DNA of 64,000 nucleotides from the NCBI RefSeq assembly GCF_963678635.1, contig NC_087065.1:45882381-45946380 (forward strand). The letters are read 5' to 3'. This document shows, piece by piece, positions 23,010-32,755 of the stretch (its first letter is position 1; each line of letters opens with the position of its first letter). The position numbers were made by a program, and so were the translations under genes. Below the pieces are notes generated by a model. That model was not told the origin of the DNA. It did no database searches and saw only the letters and a program-made list of their open reading frames with translations. Origin of the DNA: Symsagittifera roscoffensis. Its lineage: Eukaryota > Xenacoelomorpha > Acoela > Convolutidae.

Positions 23010-23652
23010 ATCAGTCTCCGTCTGAACCAAAAATACAATTATATATTAACTTATACCAACATCTCGTCGGAGACAAAAATAAAAATAACGGTCTGGAAAC
23101 CCAATTTCTACTAGACACTGGAGCAACATGTTCGCTTATTAATTTCGACAGTTATGAACAATATTGTAAAATACAACCTCTACACATGAATAAAGCAAGA
23201 TCAAACACAGTTGCTGTTAATGGAGAAAAACTTAACCTTATAGGTTATACTAACTTTGACTCAACTTTCGGTACAAACACTGATATCCGGTAAAAATCAA
23301 AGCATGGATTTCAGCCAAGAACGGATGCGATCTAAATATTTTAGGAATGGATTTCATTTCTCAAAACTTTAAATCAATAAACTTTCCAAACTTAAATTTA
23401 GAATTAAAAAAATACCCAGATATAACAGTTTCTATCAGTATTATAAGAAGCAAAAGTTATCCATATCTAAGCTTTTATCAAAATGTATCTCTTGATAAAA
23501 ATATAACTATTGCACCAAAATCATCCCGCGTAATTTCAATTTCTCCAGCAGGCATAGTTTTCAAAGTAGGAACATCGTTTAGAATTGATAAGTCTTTAGA
23601 ACAAAAAGCACTTATTGTAGGAATGAAATTAAGTCAATGCCTATCGTACTAA
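22991..23652 (+). pseudogene. Protease domain of the second element, frameshifted
   Basis: The -1 frame is open from 22991, overlapping the end of gag by 19 nt. The aspartic protease active site LLDTGATCS has DTGA at 23114-23125, and the second conserved block NILGMDF is at 23335-23352. The latter sits in a different frame, so an indel lies near 23280-23295. The frame after it runs to TAA 23650-23652 without entering a recognisable reverse transcriptase. Protein from this copy would be truncated. Confidence 0.8.
23000..23074 (+). promoter_or_regulatory. Programmed -1 ribosomal frameshift signal between gag and protease
   Basis: The heptamer T TTA AAC (23000-23006) is in the correct phase with gag codons and is followed at once by the gag TAG stop (23007-23009). 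Slipping back one base enters exactly the frame that carries the protease DTGA. Seven bases downstream, GTCTCCG (23014-23020) is perfectly complementary to CGGAGAC (23068-23074), giving a 7-bp stem at the usual spacing. UUUAAAC is one of the best-known -1 slippery sites. Whether the loop forms a pseudoknot was not tested. Confidence 0.8.
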
Positions 23653-25462
23653 AAATTCCAGGGAATCAAAAGTAGACATAAACAAAGGTGTAATAGATCA
23701 AACGTTTGAAAACATAGAAATAAAATAAACCCATTTCTTCCCTTTAAAATAATTATAAATATGAAGTTTCCATTAAAACTTTTATAACGCTTTAAGTTTG
23801 TGAAGTTTACCTAACATTTTGTATACTGAGCTGTAAATTTAATTTAATCCTACTAAAAAACAAGATTACGAGTTTTGTCCTACAAATATACTACAATGAA
23901 AAGCGGTTCTGTATGACACCAAAAGGATATGCCAAAATGCATGAACACGGATTTATTTCTTAATTGAGATTGAAAACAGTCAAGTACGCTAACAATTTTG
24001 GACCATCCTCAAAATCAAATAAAGATAGAGGGATCGGAACCCAATGGCTCATACAAAATAAGTTTTTTGACTTCAACATATTTGCAAAAAAATTGCAAAA
24101 GGCCAGGAGTTTAAAACATTAAAGTTTTACGAGTCTATAATAATTTCATTTTCAGGCGGTTTTATTAAGTGAAAATTCAGTATTACTCATAAGGGAATGT
24201 CAAATTACCCTACAAACAATAAGGAGAATTAATAGATTGAAACCGTTGATGAAAGAACTAGCCAATGTAAAATTGTAACAAACTCATTCTGCGAAGTTAA
24301 TTTCAACCATCGGATTCCTCTTAGGGCCCAAGTAGGGACCGATGACAGTAATTATTATCTTTGTAGTTTTCAAGTTACAAAATGCAAACTAGAATAAATT
24401 CATCAAAAAGGGAAATATCACCTTCTTTCTTCTCATTGAATAAAAGTTTCACCAATATTCTTTATTATAAAATGGGCGAACAACGTTTTTCGACCCGACC
24501 CGCCGCAGATTTATGCCAGCATTTGTTGGTGGCTTTATGTAGCCTTTTTAAAATCATGGTACCGTGTTTTTTCAACAACGCAAATGATTGTTGGTGGCTG
24601 TACGCAGCCTTTGAGACTCTTATGATTCGCTCCTCACAATTTGGCCACATTACTAATTCGGTAGTTTTGAATCCACAACACGCAGGCATTTAAACCCTTA
24701 AATACAATAAACTGTCAGAAGAAACACTTTGAAAGTTGCACCGCATCATCATTATGAGTGCTTAAGTTAAATTTTTGCATCATAAAGTTCCGCACAACTT
24801 TTCTGTACTAAAGATGTGAACATGGATTGGTAAAGGGGATTAAAGCCGAAGAAAACTAATCCACTTATCTTTTTGAATATTATACAGTTTACAATTTGTC
24901 TAGACTATGTTCCTTTTTGATACTTCATTTTGATTTGACTCTATTTCAAATCTTTTCTCATTCTTATCAAAAAATGAAACACAAATTCCTGGTCATGACA
25001 AAACTGCTGTCATATGAACTATTATATTTGTTTATACCTGCCTTAGTACTTTTAAAATTTTCTATTTGTTAATATTTGCATCTAGTAATTCATTACTCAA
25101 AGTTTATAGCTGTAAAATTTATTGAGGACCCCATGGTAAGCCTGTAGATGACCCAAGGTGGCATACATTTAAGATTAGGGGTTAATTAATGCTCAAATTT
25201 CCATTTTTTGCTTTAACTACATAAGTTTAATATCTGAGCTTAACTCAGTGTTGTAAAGTGCTTTATTCCTGTGGTTAATAAACACCATGATCGTTTTTCT
25301 TCATTTGTTTTCCGTGGTGGGTTTGTGTGAAACCACAAGATTATATTTTCCACCTTTTATTTATATACAATTTTACACTTTGTCCTTCATTGTTCAAACA
25401 TTTGAGAATTAGCCTTAGTATCCGAATGTAATTCGGGATTTTGAATATTTGGACATTTTATA
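23653..25462. other. Region where reverse transcriptase and integrase would be expected, none seen
   Basis: No YxDD, DLxxAY, RNase H or integrase motif is visible on either strand. Between about 23900 and 24350 one frame keeps short protein-like stretches broken by stops, possibly a decayed ORF. Positions 24470-24690 are GC-richer and contain two direct copies of a TTGTTGGTGGCT...GCCTTT phrase; the open frames there on both strands have no recognisable motif. AATAAA occurs near 25276. Confidence 0.5.
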
Positions 25463-25465
25463 TTG

Positions 25466-26167
25466 ATGTTTAGCAAAATGGAATATGACCCAATTTTAAA
25501 CTGGAACTGCAGAAATGCAGACCCAGCACCAGAGGAGTTTAAAAAAAAGCTGCCTCTCAGGAAGAAACAACGAAAACCTGGAAAACCTGTAGTGGTACAA
25601 TCTTTGTCAATGGACGACGGGTTAAATAAGAACCCTCGGAATTTTCCCAATTTGACTCAAAGATTGGAACTGCAGAAGTGCAGAGAAGCCAAATTGGATA
25701 CGGAAAATCCAAAATTTATAACGAGTTTAAAGTACTCAATAAAGCAAAATTATAACAGATGGAAACTGCCATCATTTATTGAAGTCGTCAACTCAACGAC
25801 AATGGAAAAGGCGATGATGCCTATCGAATTCATAACACAGCAAGAAGTGGTTATTAAGAACGACACGAACTTCTGCAAATTAAAGAAGAGGGAGGAACAC
25901 GGCTACATCCTCAAGGCAGGAGGCACGCAAGTCACAATCCCGTTTGAGGAAATAACTGCCTTTCCAAACCATAAAAAAACAGGAAGAACAAGACGACATT
26001 CAAGAACTTACGGACGGATTGAGCAGACTGCGAATCAAGAACAAAATCAAAAAGAAGAAAATCGTAAAACTGCAACAAAAACTCGAGGCTTCACAGAGGA
26101 AGATAGCAATCCTCAGATCATACAACGTGGAGCTAGAAGCCGGAAGTTAGCTCTAGATGAAACCTAA
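25466..26167 (+). CDS. 3' ORF of the second element, extending into the 3' LTR
   Basis: Open frame of about 230 codons, not recognised. The first half is basic and Pro/Lys-rich (PLRKKQRKPGKPVV), a possible nuclear localisation stretch. The LTR starts at 25848, so the last 107 codons lie in U3 and recur in the 5' LTR. After a run of seven A (about 25972-25978) the annotated frame becomes Thr/Arg/Gln-rich, while the +1 frame encodes a Leu/Ile-heptad, coiled-coil-like segment ending in TAG near 26149. That looks like the better protein, so a 1-nt insertion or a frameshift site is likely. Both LTRs share the seven-A run, so it was already in the parental copy. Confidence 0.6.
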   Translation: MFSKMEYDPILNWNCRNADPAPEEFKKKLPLRKKQRKPGKPVVVQSLSMDDGLNKNPRNFPNLTQRLELQKCREAKLDTENPKFITSLKYSIKQNYNRWKLPSFIEVVNSTTMEKAMMPIEFITQQEVVIKNDTNFCKLKKREEHGYILKAGGTQVTIPFEEITAFPNHKKTGRTRRHSRTYGRIEQTANQEQNQKEENRKTATKTRGFTEEDSNPQIIQRGARSRKLALDET

Positions 26168-27455
26168 CCTATATACATAACTTTTTCATTTGATGTTCTT
26201 TTTAAATTTTATAACTATAGTATTTAACCATTAAAGTGTTTAAATTTTCACCTTGGTAACTGTAAGAATCGAACAGCTTAATTTTCTAAAAAAAGGGGTG
26301 AGTTGTAGTATTGCGAAATACTACACACACACAAAAGACCATTGTCTTAATTGTTTATTTAACGACCCAATTCTAAATTGGAGCGTGTCATTTAAATTAA
26401 AGCCTCTTTTCACTAGTTCAGATATTGACTGATTTACTCTTATTAGGACTATAAAATCTTGTTTTGAAAATCCACTCCTTTTTAAATACTTTTCCAATTT
26501 TTCTCATTTTTTCATGCTCAATATTTTAAAAGGGCGGCGATTATTAATACGTCCCTTTTAACTTAACTTGAAACAAACTGGATAAATATTTAGCAGTCTT
26601 GCCGGCTGCACTGAAATTCTCCTTGCTTTGATTAAGCAGAGGTGCACCTGCAATATGATGCATCAGAGAGAGTAATATGAATTTTTAATAAGACAAACTG
26701 AAGGCTGCGGTTTTTATCAAAGGGGACTAATAAGTTGAAGATATTTGTTTTGAAAAAATCAAATAAAAACTAGTTGAAAATTCCCTTATTAAAAAGGGAG
26801 AACAAAGGAGCAGGTGAAACCTGAATAATTAAAGATTGAATCAGCCGCCGGTTTATGCTTACGAGCAAAAGGACTGGCCTGAAATCTTCAGTGTTTCATT
26901 TTGCTCAGTCAGCAGCAAGTCAGTTCTCTTCAGTCAGATCTTTTAAAAATAAATAATTTTTCTTTTCTGCCCTAACACTAAAATTAATCTAGCCCTTTTC
27001 ACTTATAAAAAGAGAATAAATTCCCATTTTAAGTTTGATTTGAAAAATTATAAATCGAGATACTCGAGATACGCACACCCGAGGAAGTCTGGACTACAAG
27101 TACCCAAAAGGACTACGGCAAGACGATTCAGACGACCCAACCAGAGGTGCTGACTTGGACAAAATCAAGGGCAACCATACATACAAATCAGCCACCAACC
27201 TTAGTAAGAAGATAAAATATTGACAAAATAAGATTAGCTCAACCTCCCCTCATAGGTATATCTCTTTAAGCTGTTCGATTCATTAATATAATCTAATAAC
27301 CCAGTGCTTTGTATCTAACCAAATAATTAATTCATACCTTTTCTAACTATTGTTTCTACTCTACTTTTTGTCAAAACAATTTGACGATCTAAGGTGAGAC
27401 TTATAATTTAGGATAAAATTACTAAGCATTCAACCAGCAATGACCGCTTAGTAAA
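25848..27455 (+). repeat. 3' LTR of the second element
   Basis: Starts TGGTTATTAAG right after the purine-rich GCAAGAAG, a weak polypurine tract, and ends CTTAGTAAA. Aligns along its whole length with 17539-19150. AATAAA lies near 27014. Confidence 0.8.
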
Positions 27456-29929
27456 GTATGAATACTGCTTTAAAAACATATCTCCAGGGTTAAAACAATT
27501 TATATTGTCATCTGTTCAGAAGTTTTTTTCCAAAGTTGCATGCTTGCTCCTAACAAAGAAGTGTTGATGGTTTTACTTGGTTTTGTATTAGTAAAGAATT
27601 GTTCAAAACATAGTTTTCCACATATAACTCACTTTTTGAGTTCGGTTTTATTTTCAATTGATTCACTTTGTCGATGGTGAAGAGAGTGGTAAAATGCAAG
27701 ACCTAACTTAAAGTTTGAAGGAACAAACATTGAATTTTACTGAAATGCATAGGGAAACTAAGCAAATAAAACTTATGCTTGATCTTTGGTTACATATTCT
27801 CTAAAATTCTCTAAAATAGACAATCATATAAATTTGATTGAAATTTCTGTTTTTAATTTGTGACAAAGTAATTAAAACTTAGGAATTTAGAGGTCATAAG
27901 AAGATTTTAAATGAAAAAGATTGCCATAGATTTTTAATTAAGTAGTTGTTCGATACAGTTCTTCCATTTATTTATTTTTTAGAGTTCAATTTCAGAAAAA
28001 TTTTCTTTTAAAATATATAAAATTAGCAGAAATCAGCAGTTGCACTCAAAAGAAACAATCATTTATTTTTTCAATAAAAAAACAACGTTCTGTTTTAGTA
28101 AGAGAAACGTTACAGAAAAAACAAGAATTCTGCTGGATTTTTTTTTCAATGCACTGATATATTCAGCAGAACCGTTTGTAAAAATTCTGGAGTTCAATCA
28201 TCGATGTGATGTTTGACGCGAAAAAGCTCAGTGAAACGCCCCATTGTTGCTGAGGTTAGCTTCAACTTTTTTTTATTAGAAAAATTAAGTAGAGCTATAG
28301 AATTCCCCAAAAAAACTAAACCACAATTTCGTTTTGTGAGGTAAAATTTACACAAAAAGCGTTCTTTTCAAAACTTTTAGCTAGAGCAGAAAACCAGAAA
28401 TATGTTCCTTTAATCACTTCTACTAATAATTCAGTGAAAAAAGATCCTCAAGAGAAACTTGCTGTAGAAAAATCTAGAAGGTTTCCAGATAACGATCAAA
28501 ACAGTTGCTTCTATTTTTTTCAGCAAAGCTTACGTAAAATTACTACCAGATAGTCTCAAACATTACAAGTGGCAAGTGCTTATGTTTTCAATTTAGATTG
28601 CAGCAACTTCTCTCAATTTTCTCTCAAATTTTTTGAGAATTTAGTAACATAAATAGGTATAAAAAATGCCTACAAAGTCATTTTGTACGACAGAGAAATG
28701 ATAGCTGAAAAACACAAAAATAGTAATTTCAGTGAAAAAACCTCCAATACTTTCACCGACGAAAGAACTTTGTTTTCTAATATATGTCAGCTTGATTAAA
28801 AACAAAGTAATATTTAGACGTCTGCAAAACTATTTTTACATTTGCGTGCAAACAATTTGCATATTCGATGTAATTTTCACCCTGAATTATTTTTATCTAA
28901 CTAATTTCCTTGCAAAATGCAAGATGGGACCAATTGTAAGATTTTAAATATAGCAGAAAGTAGGAGTTAACCTACAATATAGGATTTTTTTTAAAATTCG
29001 AGATATATTTTGATCATCCTGAAAATATAATTTACGAACAGTTATGGAGAAGTTTTGGCTCAACTTCACTAACATTCTAATATGTTTTAAATGAGTTTGA
29101 ACTGTTTCAATTTGGGTGAGTTCTGCTGTAAGAATTTTAGAATTCTGTGTATTTAAAGTTTAGAAACAGTTTTCTAAATATTTCTTTTAGAGTTCAAAAA
29201 CGCTTCATTTGGAAATCTAGGATGATAATTGTAAAACAATCTCCCCGGAAGTTCAAGAACTTTAGCAATATAACAAAAAAAACAAAAAGAACATGAAAAT
29301 TCTCAGTAACTTTATTGATTTACTTGAGAATAGGACAAAAAGCTTTCGTTTTGTCTTTTTCATCTGTATTTGGATTACTCTCGAAAAAACTTGAGAGGAT
29401 GAAGCTAATCTTGACTTTTTTCACTAAATTTCATAAAGTTTTCCTAAATTTTTCTTCTTTAGTTGATGTTTTTAACTAAGTTCGAGATAACTTGGGAAAA
29501 AAACCAGTTATTTCAACCTCGAAATTTGTAAATTGCAAAATGTTCGATTATTGGACAAGAACGTTTCAGCTTTGTTTTAGCTTAATTTGAGCGTAGCTTT
29601 AGCTATTTAAGTACTTTAGTATTTCTAGCTACTTAAGTAATGCTTTTGATAGTTTGAACATTTTGAAATCCACCTTAGCCCAATTTGATCAAATTGTAAC
29701 GTAATTCAAACCTTTGAAAGAAAAATGAAGTAAAAAGGCATGTTTTTTTAAGCCAAAACTAAACAAAAAATGACTTTTTTGATGACCTTGGTGTGCAAAA
29801 CGAAATATTGGTTTCAATCTACTGTCCACTCGTAATATAACTTTTCTTTAATCAGACAATAAGCGGCAAAACATCAATTTTTGTTAACAATCTCTTAACA
29901 TAAAACTGAAAAGTTGTAACTTAAAAAAT
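27456..29929. other. Right body of the giant element, noncoding
   Basis: AT-rich, same character as the left body, with no gene seen. A phrase with TTGCTCCTAACAAAGAAG (near 27543) resembles TTGCTCCTAGCAGAGAAA (near 17152) on the other side of the nested element, which supports the two sides belonging together. Confidence 0.5.
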
Positions 29930-30204
29930 TACAGACTCTATACTCTATCTTAAGACAAGGAAATTTCGTTACCCATCTTGAAACATGGGGGAGCCCTACC
30001 TTAATAGATGGCGTCTGTAACCCATGGGAATTTCGGGAGTCGAAAAACTTATCATATGAAGTTTACCATCTCAAATGTTGTATCCTAATACAAGGCGGAA
30101 CATGTAACCTATCTTAATACACTCATCTCGGTACATAGTTTGGAGACCGGACGGCTATAGCCTATCTTTTCTACCCACATCGCGCCCCACATCTGCTCTA
30201 TCAT
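29930..30204 (-). repeat. Right terminal inverted repeat
   Basis: Reverse complement of the left arm. It has the identical block at 30140-30168, the AATAC..TATCTTAA variants of the subterminal repeat at about 29950, 29995, 30078 and 30113, and an outer end near GCTCTATCAT. Arm similarity is patchy outside the core, so the arms are old or evolve fast. Confidence 0.7.
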
Positions 30205-30809
30205 ATACTTCTGATGTCTTTTAGATTTTCATTCTGCTTGTAAATGGCCGCAAAACATATCATGTTTGTAGGTTTTTCCTTCCTCGCGTGATTTTTTCCT
30301 CAACTGCAATTGCGATGAAGTAAAGGCATATGAAGATTGATGAACTTCAAAATAACTGAGTTGATTCTGTATCATCGATCCAAATCTGCGATGAAATCCT
30401 TCAAAAGAGTTGTTTGTTCTCGACAGGTCGACAATTGTACAGAAATAGACATTCTACTTGTCTTTGTGGAGTGTGACCTTCCTTCGTGAAGCATTTCGGT
30501 TTTATTTACCAACCAAAATATCCTCAAAGTAGTTTCTGAAGCTTTCTAGGATTTGGTAACACTGGTTCACAATTTTTACCATTCCTCTACATACAGTGGC
30601 GGTGCCAAAGCTAGCACAGACAAGTATGGATAAGAGGCGTGTGGGTTCTAGTCCTAGACCCCCGTCCTTTAAGTGATAATCAATCAACCGAAATAAAAAG
30701 TATAAGCTACGTGTTGACCTAGGTCCCCAATATTTTTGGCCGGCTTATTATACTGTAGTGTTCTTTTCATCCGGCTGTTTTATTTTGTTTTACCACGGAA
30801 AATGCTAAC
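30205..30809. other. Intronic or downstream DNA of the GTPase gene
   Basis: No certain feature. A minus-strand open stretch at about 30503-30597 has an AG before it, GT after it and a compatible phase, and could be the next exon of the GTPase gene, but it shows no clear match to the family's NKxD region. The neighbouring CAGTGGCGGTGCC looks like a transposon end, so I do not call it. Confidence 0.3.
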
Positions 30810-30998
30810 CGATAAGGAGGTGCGACAGCTGCATGGTCTCATGTGATATGATACTGTCTGCTGACCTGGACTGGGCTGCCTTGGATGCATCCACCAACAG
30901 ATACACTCTGTCTGCCAAGAAACACAACGTCTCTGTGACGTCACTGATGAATCTGCCCCCTGATTGGTTCACTGTCTTCGCTGTCGGCGCTGGAGTAT
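30810..30998 (-). CDS. EHD/sarcalumenin-like GTPase, exon 4 (G3 region)
   Basis: Minus-strand exon of 189 nt: acceptor AG at 31000-30999, donor GTTAGC from 30809. It starts with AT, and with the last G of exon 3 it completes an Asp codon to give DTPA, the G3 switch II motif. The product then has a conserved hydrophobic stretch, FLADRVYLLVDASK, matching the EHD pattern F-A-x-R-x-D-x-I-x-L-L-F-D-A-H-K. The usual DTPG glycine is Ala, which in related GTPases impairs the switch, so this may be a divergent or weak hydrolase. Later exons (NKxD motif, helical domain) are not found and may lie left of the transposon pile. Confidence 0.75.
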
Positions 30999-31383
30999 CT
31001 ATATACGTAAAAACACTCAATCTTTTCATCTATCTATCTACAAAAAATACTCAGACTTTTCCTTAAAAATTCACCAAAATTCATTGATCATAGCAACAAT
31101 TCCAGGTCGACATTGAGATTTTTGCTCTAACTTTTAAAATCCAAATCATTTAGTTTGAAAACTGAACCTTTATGGTCTCTCCGTGGGAAATTTCCCAAGA
31201 AAAGCCTGAAAAAAAAATGCGCAAGACTCATTGTTAGAAGTGCAGTTCACAATGTTAGTAGAAGTTTGAGATGATATTGGAGTATTTTAGAAATTTATTT
31301 GTATTATTTTTGCCCAAACGGAGAAAAGCCGAGCCAGAGACAGTTCTAAAACTATAATATACCAAACTGTTTCTGCTACTAAC

Positions 31384-31665
31384 CAATAATTGTAATATCT
31401 CTTAGAACTCGACTGTCTTTGAAAGAATAAAGAATTAAGGTGGTGTTAATTTCGGGCTGATAAGACTTGAGGGCGGATCCGAATGGCTTGCTGTCGTTTT
31501 CGACAACCCGAGTTCCATCTATCTTCGGGGCTATGTTATCCTGTTCCAGTATCATAAAGTGGTCTGTCGTTTTAAACCCCGAACTTGTCTTTTTGGCTTT
31601 TAGGTCTATGACCGGATAATGCGTCCAGCCTAGGATCCAGTTAACGAAAGTCGTTTTGCCGACAC
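31384..31665 (-). CDS. EHD/sarcalumenin-like GTPase, exon 3 (P-loop to G3)
   Basis: 282-nt exon on the minus strand: acceptor TTTTTTCCAG ending at 31666, donor GTTAGT from 31383. With the last base of exon 2 it completes the Walker A motif GEKGVGKT. Downstream are the G2-type TTDHF (EHD proteins have PTTDSF), a block equivalent to the family's VVDPRRPF (VVENDSKPF), and ITII leading to the split Asp of DTPA. Such GTPases bind membranes and oligomerise; EHD proteins act in endocytic recycling and sarcalumenin in muscle ER. Which subfamily this is cannot be settled from the GTPase half alone. Confidence 0.8.
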
Positions 31666-31950
31666 CTGGAAAAAACTTCAAGAAACATACAACTGTCCTT
31701 TAGTAATCATCTTAGAAGATTATCTAGCAAGATATTTTTGTTCCGACTTTCGATACGAAAGTGACGGATTTTTTTTTTAAATTTATTATTAATACAAGTG
31801 AAAGAAATACTTTTATGTGGGTAACAAGATATTCAATTCAGCAAATAAAGTTAAAGTATTCAAAACAAGATAAGTGTATTCATCGACAACAGCTGTTCTT
31901 GAAGTATTGGTGAAAAGAAGACAGGCTGTTTTCAAATTGTTCTAACGTAC

Positions 31951-32051
31951 CCTTTTCTCCGATGACCACCAAGATGGGGTTGTAAGTGAAAAGAGACTCA
32001 GCATACTGGTCGTGCACCAGATCTCCGAATTTTTGGTACGCCTCCACTGTC
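31951..32051 (-). CDS. EHD/sarcalumenin-like GTPase, exon 2
   Basis: 101-nt minus-strand exon between acceptor TTTCCAG (ending 32052) and donor GTACGT (from 31950). It encodes TVEAYQKFGDLVHDQYAES and a hydrophobic strand PILVVIGEK that leads into the P-loop. The family has the same plan: a helix ending in EAYRFGDF followed by KPMVLLVG. Its single leading base completes the last codon of exon 1, and its trailing G completes the first codon of exon 3. That phase match at both ends is the main reason to accept so short an exon. Confidence 0.75.
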
Positions 32052-32227
32052 CTGGAAAGTCAGCTCAGTTCAGACAAGTTTTTGAAAGTGTACGACCGGT
32101 GGTGTACCATTTCCGATAAGCATACATGTCAATGTCACCGCGTTTCGCGACATGGGTTTACTGAAAAACCCACTAACTTTTTAGAGTTTGTTTTATGCTG
32201 ATAACTAGAAATTTTGTAGATTCATAC

Positions 32228-32755
32228 CTGAGCCCAGGGCAGGTCAAAAACTAATTGTCAATGCAATTAGCTGCAATTAATTGAAGTTTTTCATTGCAAA
32301 TAAATAATTGCCATTCCTGACCAAAAGCAATTATTTGATTGCGCCGCTCTTCCAATTAATTATAACTAATTTTTTAAAACCCTTTTAGAAATATCCGCAT
32401 ATTTCTCAGAAAAGAAAAAAAAACATTATTTTCTTCCGACTTCAAATTTGCTTGAAAATTTTTTCAGTTCTGCAGAATGTTCGTATTCTGATCTTTGGCA
32501 AAGTTTGTTCCTTCCAAACCTGGAATTTCAGTTGTTTCTGGAAATCAACAAAAAATACTGGGTCAATGAACTCGTGCCACCATTTGTTTAGAGAGAGAAA
32601 TGCTTCGTGCTTGCAATTAATGGTACAATTAATTGCAATTGATTCAAATTTGTGCCAGTTAAATGATAATTGGTTTTTAACATTTCAATTAATTGCAACT
32701 AAGTTTCTGTTGTCCAATTTTTTAAATTCATCAATAGTTTTTGAACTTTCTAGGT
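32228..32755. mobile_element. MITE-like element rich in AATTAATTGCAATTAATTG
   Basis: Ends are loosely inverted: AGGTCAAAAACTAATTGTCAA on the left and the reverse complement of a TAGTTTTTGAACTT string on the right. The interior has many AATTAATTGC or TGCAATTAATT palindromic words. Its right half, from 32594, is the start of the large tandem duplication, so the duplication breakpoint lies inside it. Confidence 0.45.

Larger units (their letters stand above)
17539..27455 (+). mobile_element. Second LTR retrotransposon: gag-protease only, with extra ORFs
   Basis: Direct repeats of about 1.61 kb (17539-19150 and 25848-27455), roughly 98-99 percent identical by eye, bound an internal region of 6.7 kb. 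Internal order is primer-site candidate, long leader, two related small ORFs, gag with CCHC knuckle, protease with DTGA, about 1.8 kb without recognisable reverse transcriptase, RNase H or integrase, then a 3' ORF entering the 3' LTR. It interrupts the giant inverted-repeat element. I could not find a target duplication (AATT left, GTAT right), so one flank may be rearranged or the ends slightly misplaced. It resembles terminal-repeat gag-only elements that rely on enzymes supplied in trans. Confidence 0.8.
11224..30204. mobile_element. Giant terminal-inverted-repeat element, gene-poor, split by a nested LTR element
   Basis: The two ends are inverted copies of one another. A 29-bp block is identical at 11270-11298 (+) and 30140-30168 (-), and weaker similarity extends to about 250-300 bp on each side. 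Both arms contain subterminal repeats of the form TATTAAGATAGG. Total span is about 19.0 kb; removing the LTR element at 17539-27455 leaves about 9.1 kb. I recognise no transposase, polymerase or integrase in the remainder. It is best described as a large non-autonomous DNA element or a decayed larger one. The target duplication was not resolved. Confidence 0.65.

Noticed and set aside
24382-24693. 103-codon ORF in the pol-less interval of the second LTR element
   Set aside because: No motif; frames are open on both strands over a GC-richer block with internal direct repeats.
30502-30687. Possible further exon of the GTPase gene
   Set aside because: Splice phase is compatible, but the sequence does not match the family's NKxD region and adjoins a transposon-like end.
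30833-31066. Plus-strand ORF opposite GTPase exon 4
   Set aside because: It is the antisense shadow of a well-supported exon on the minus strand.
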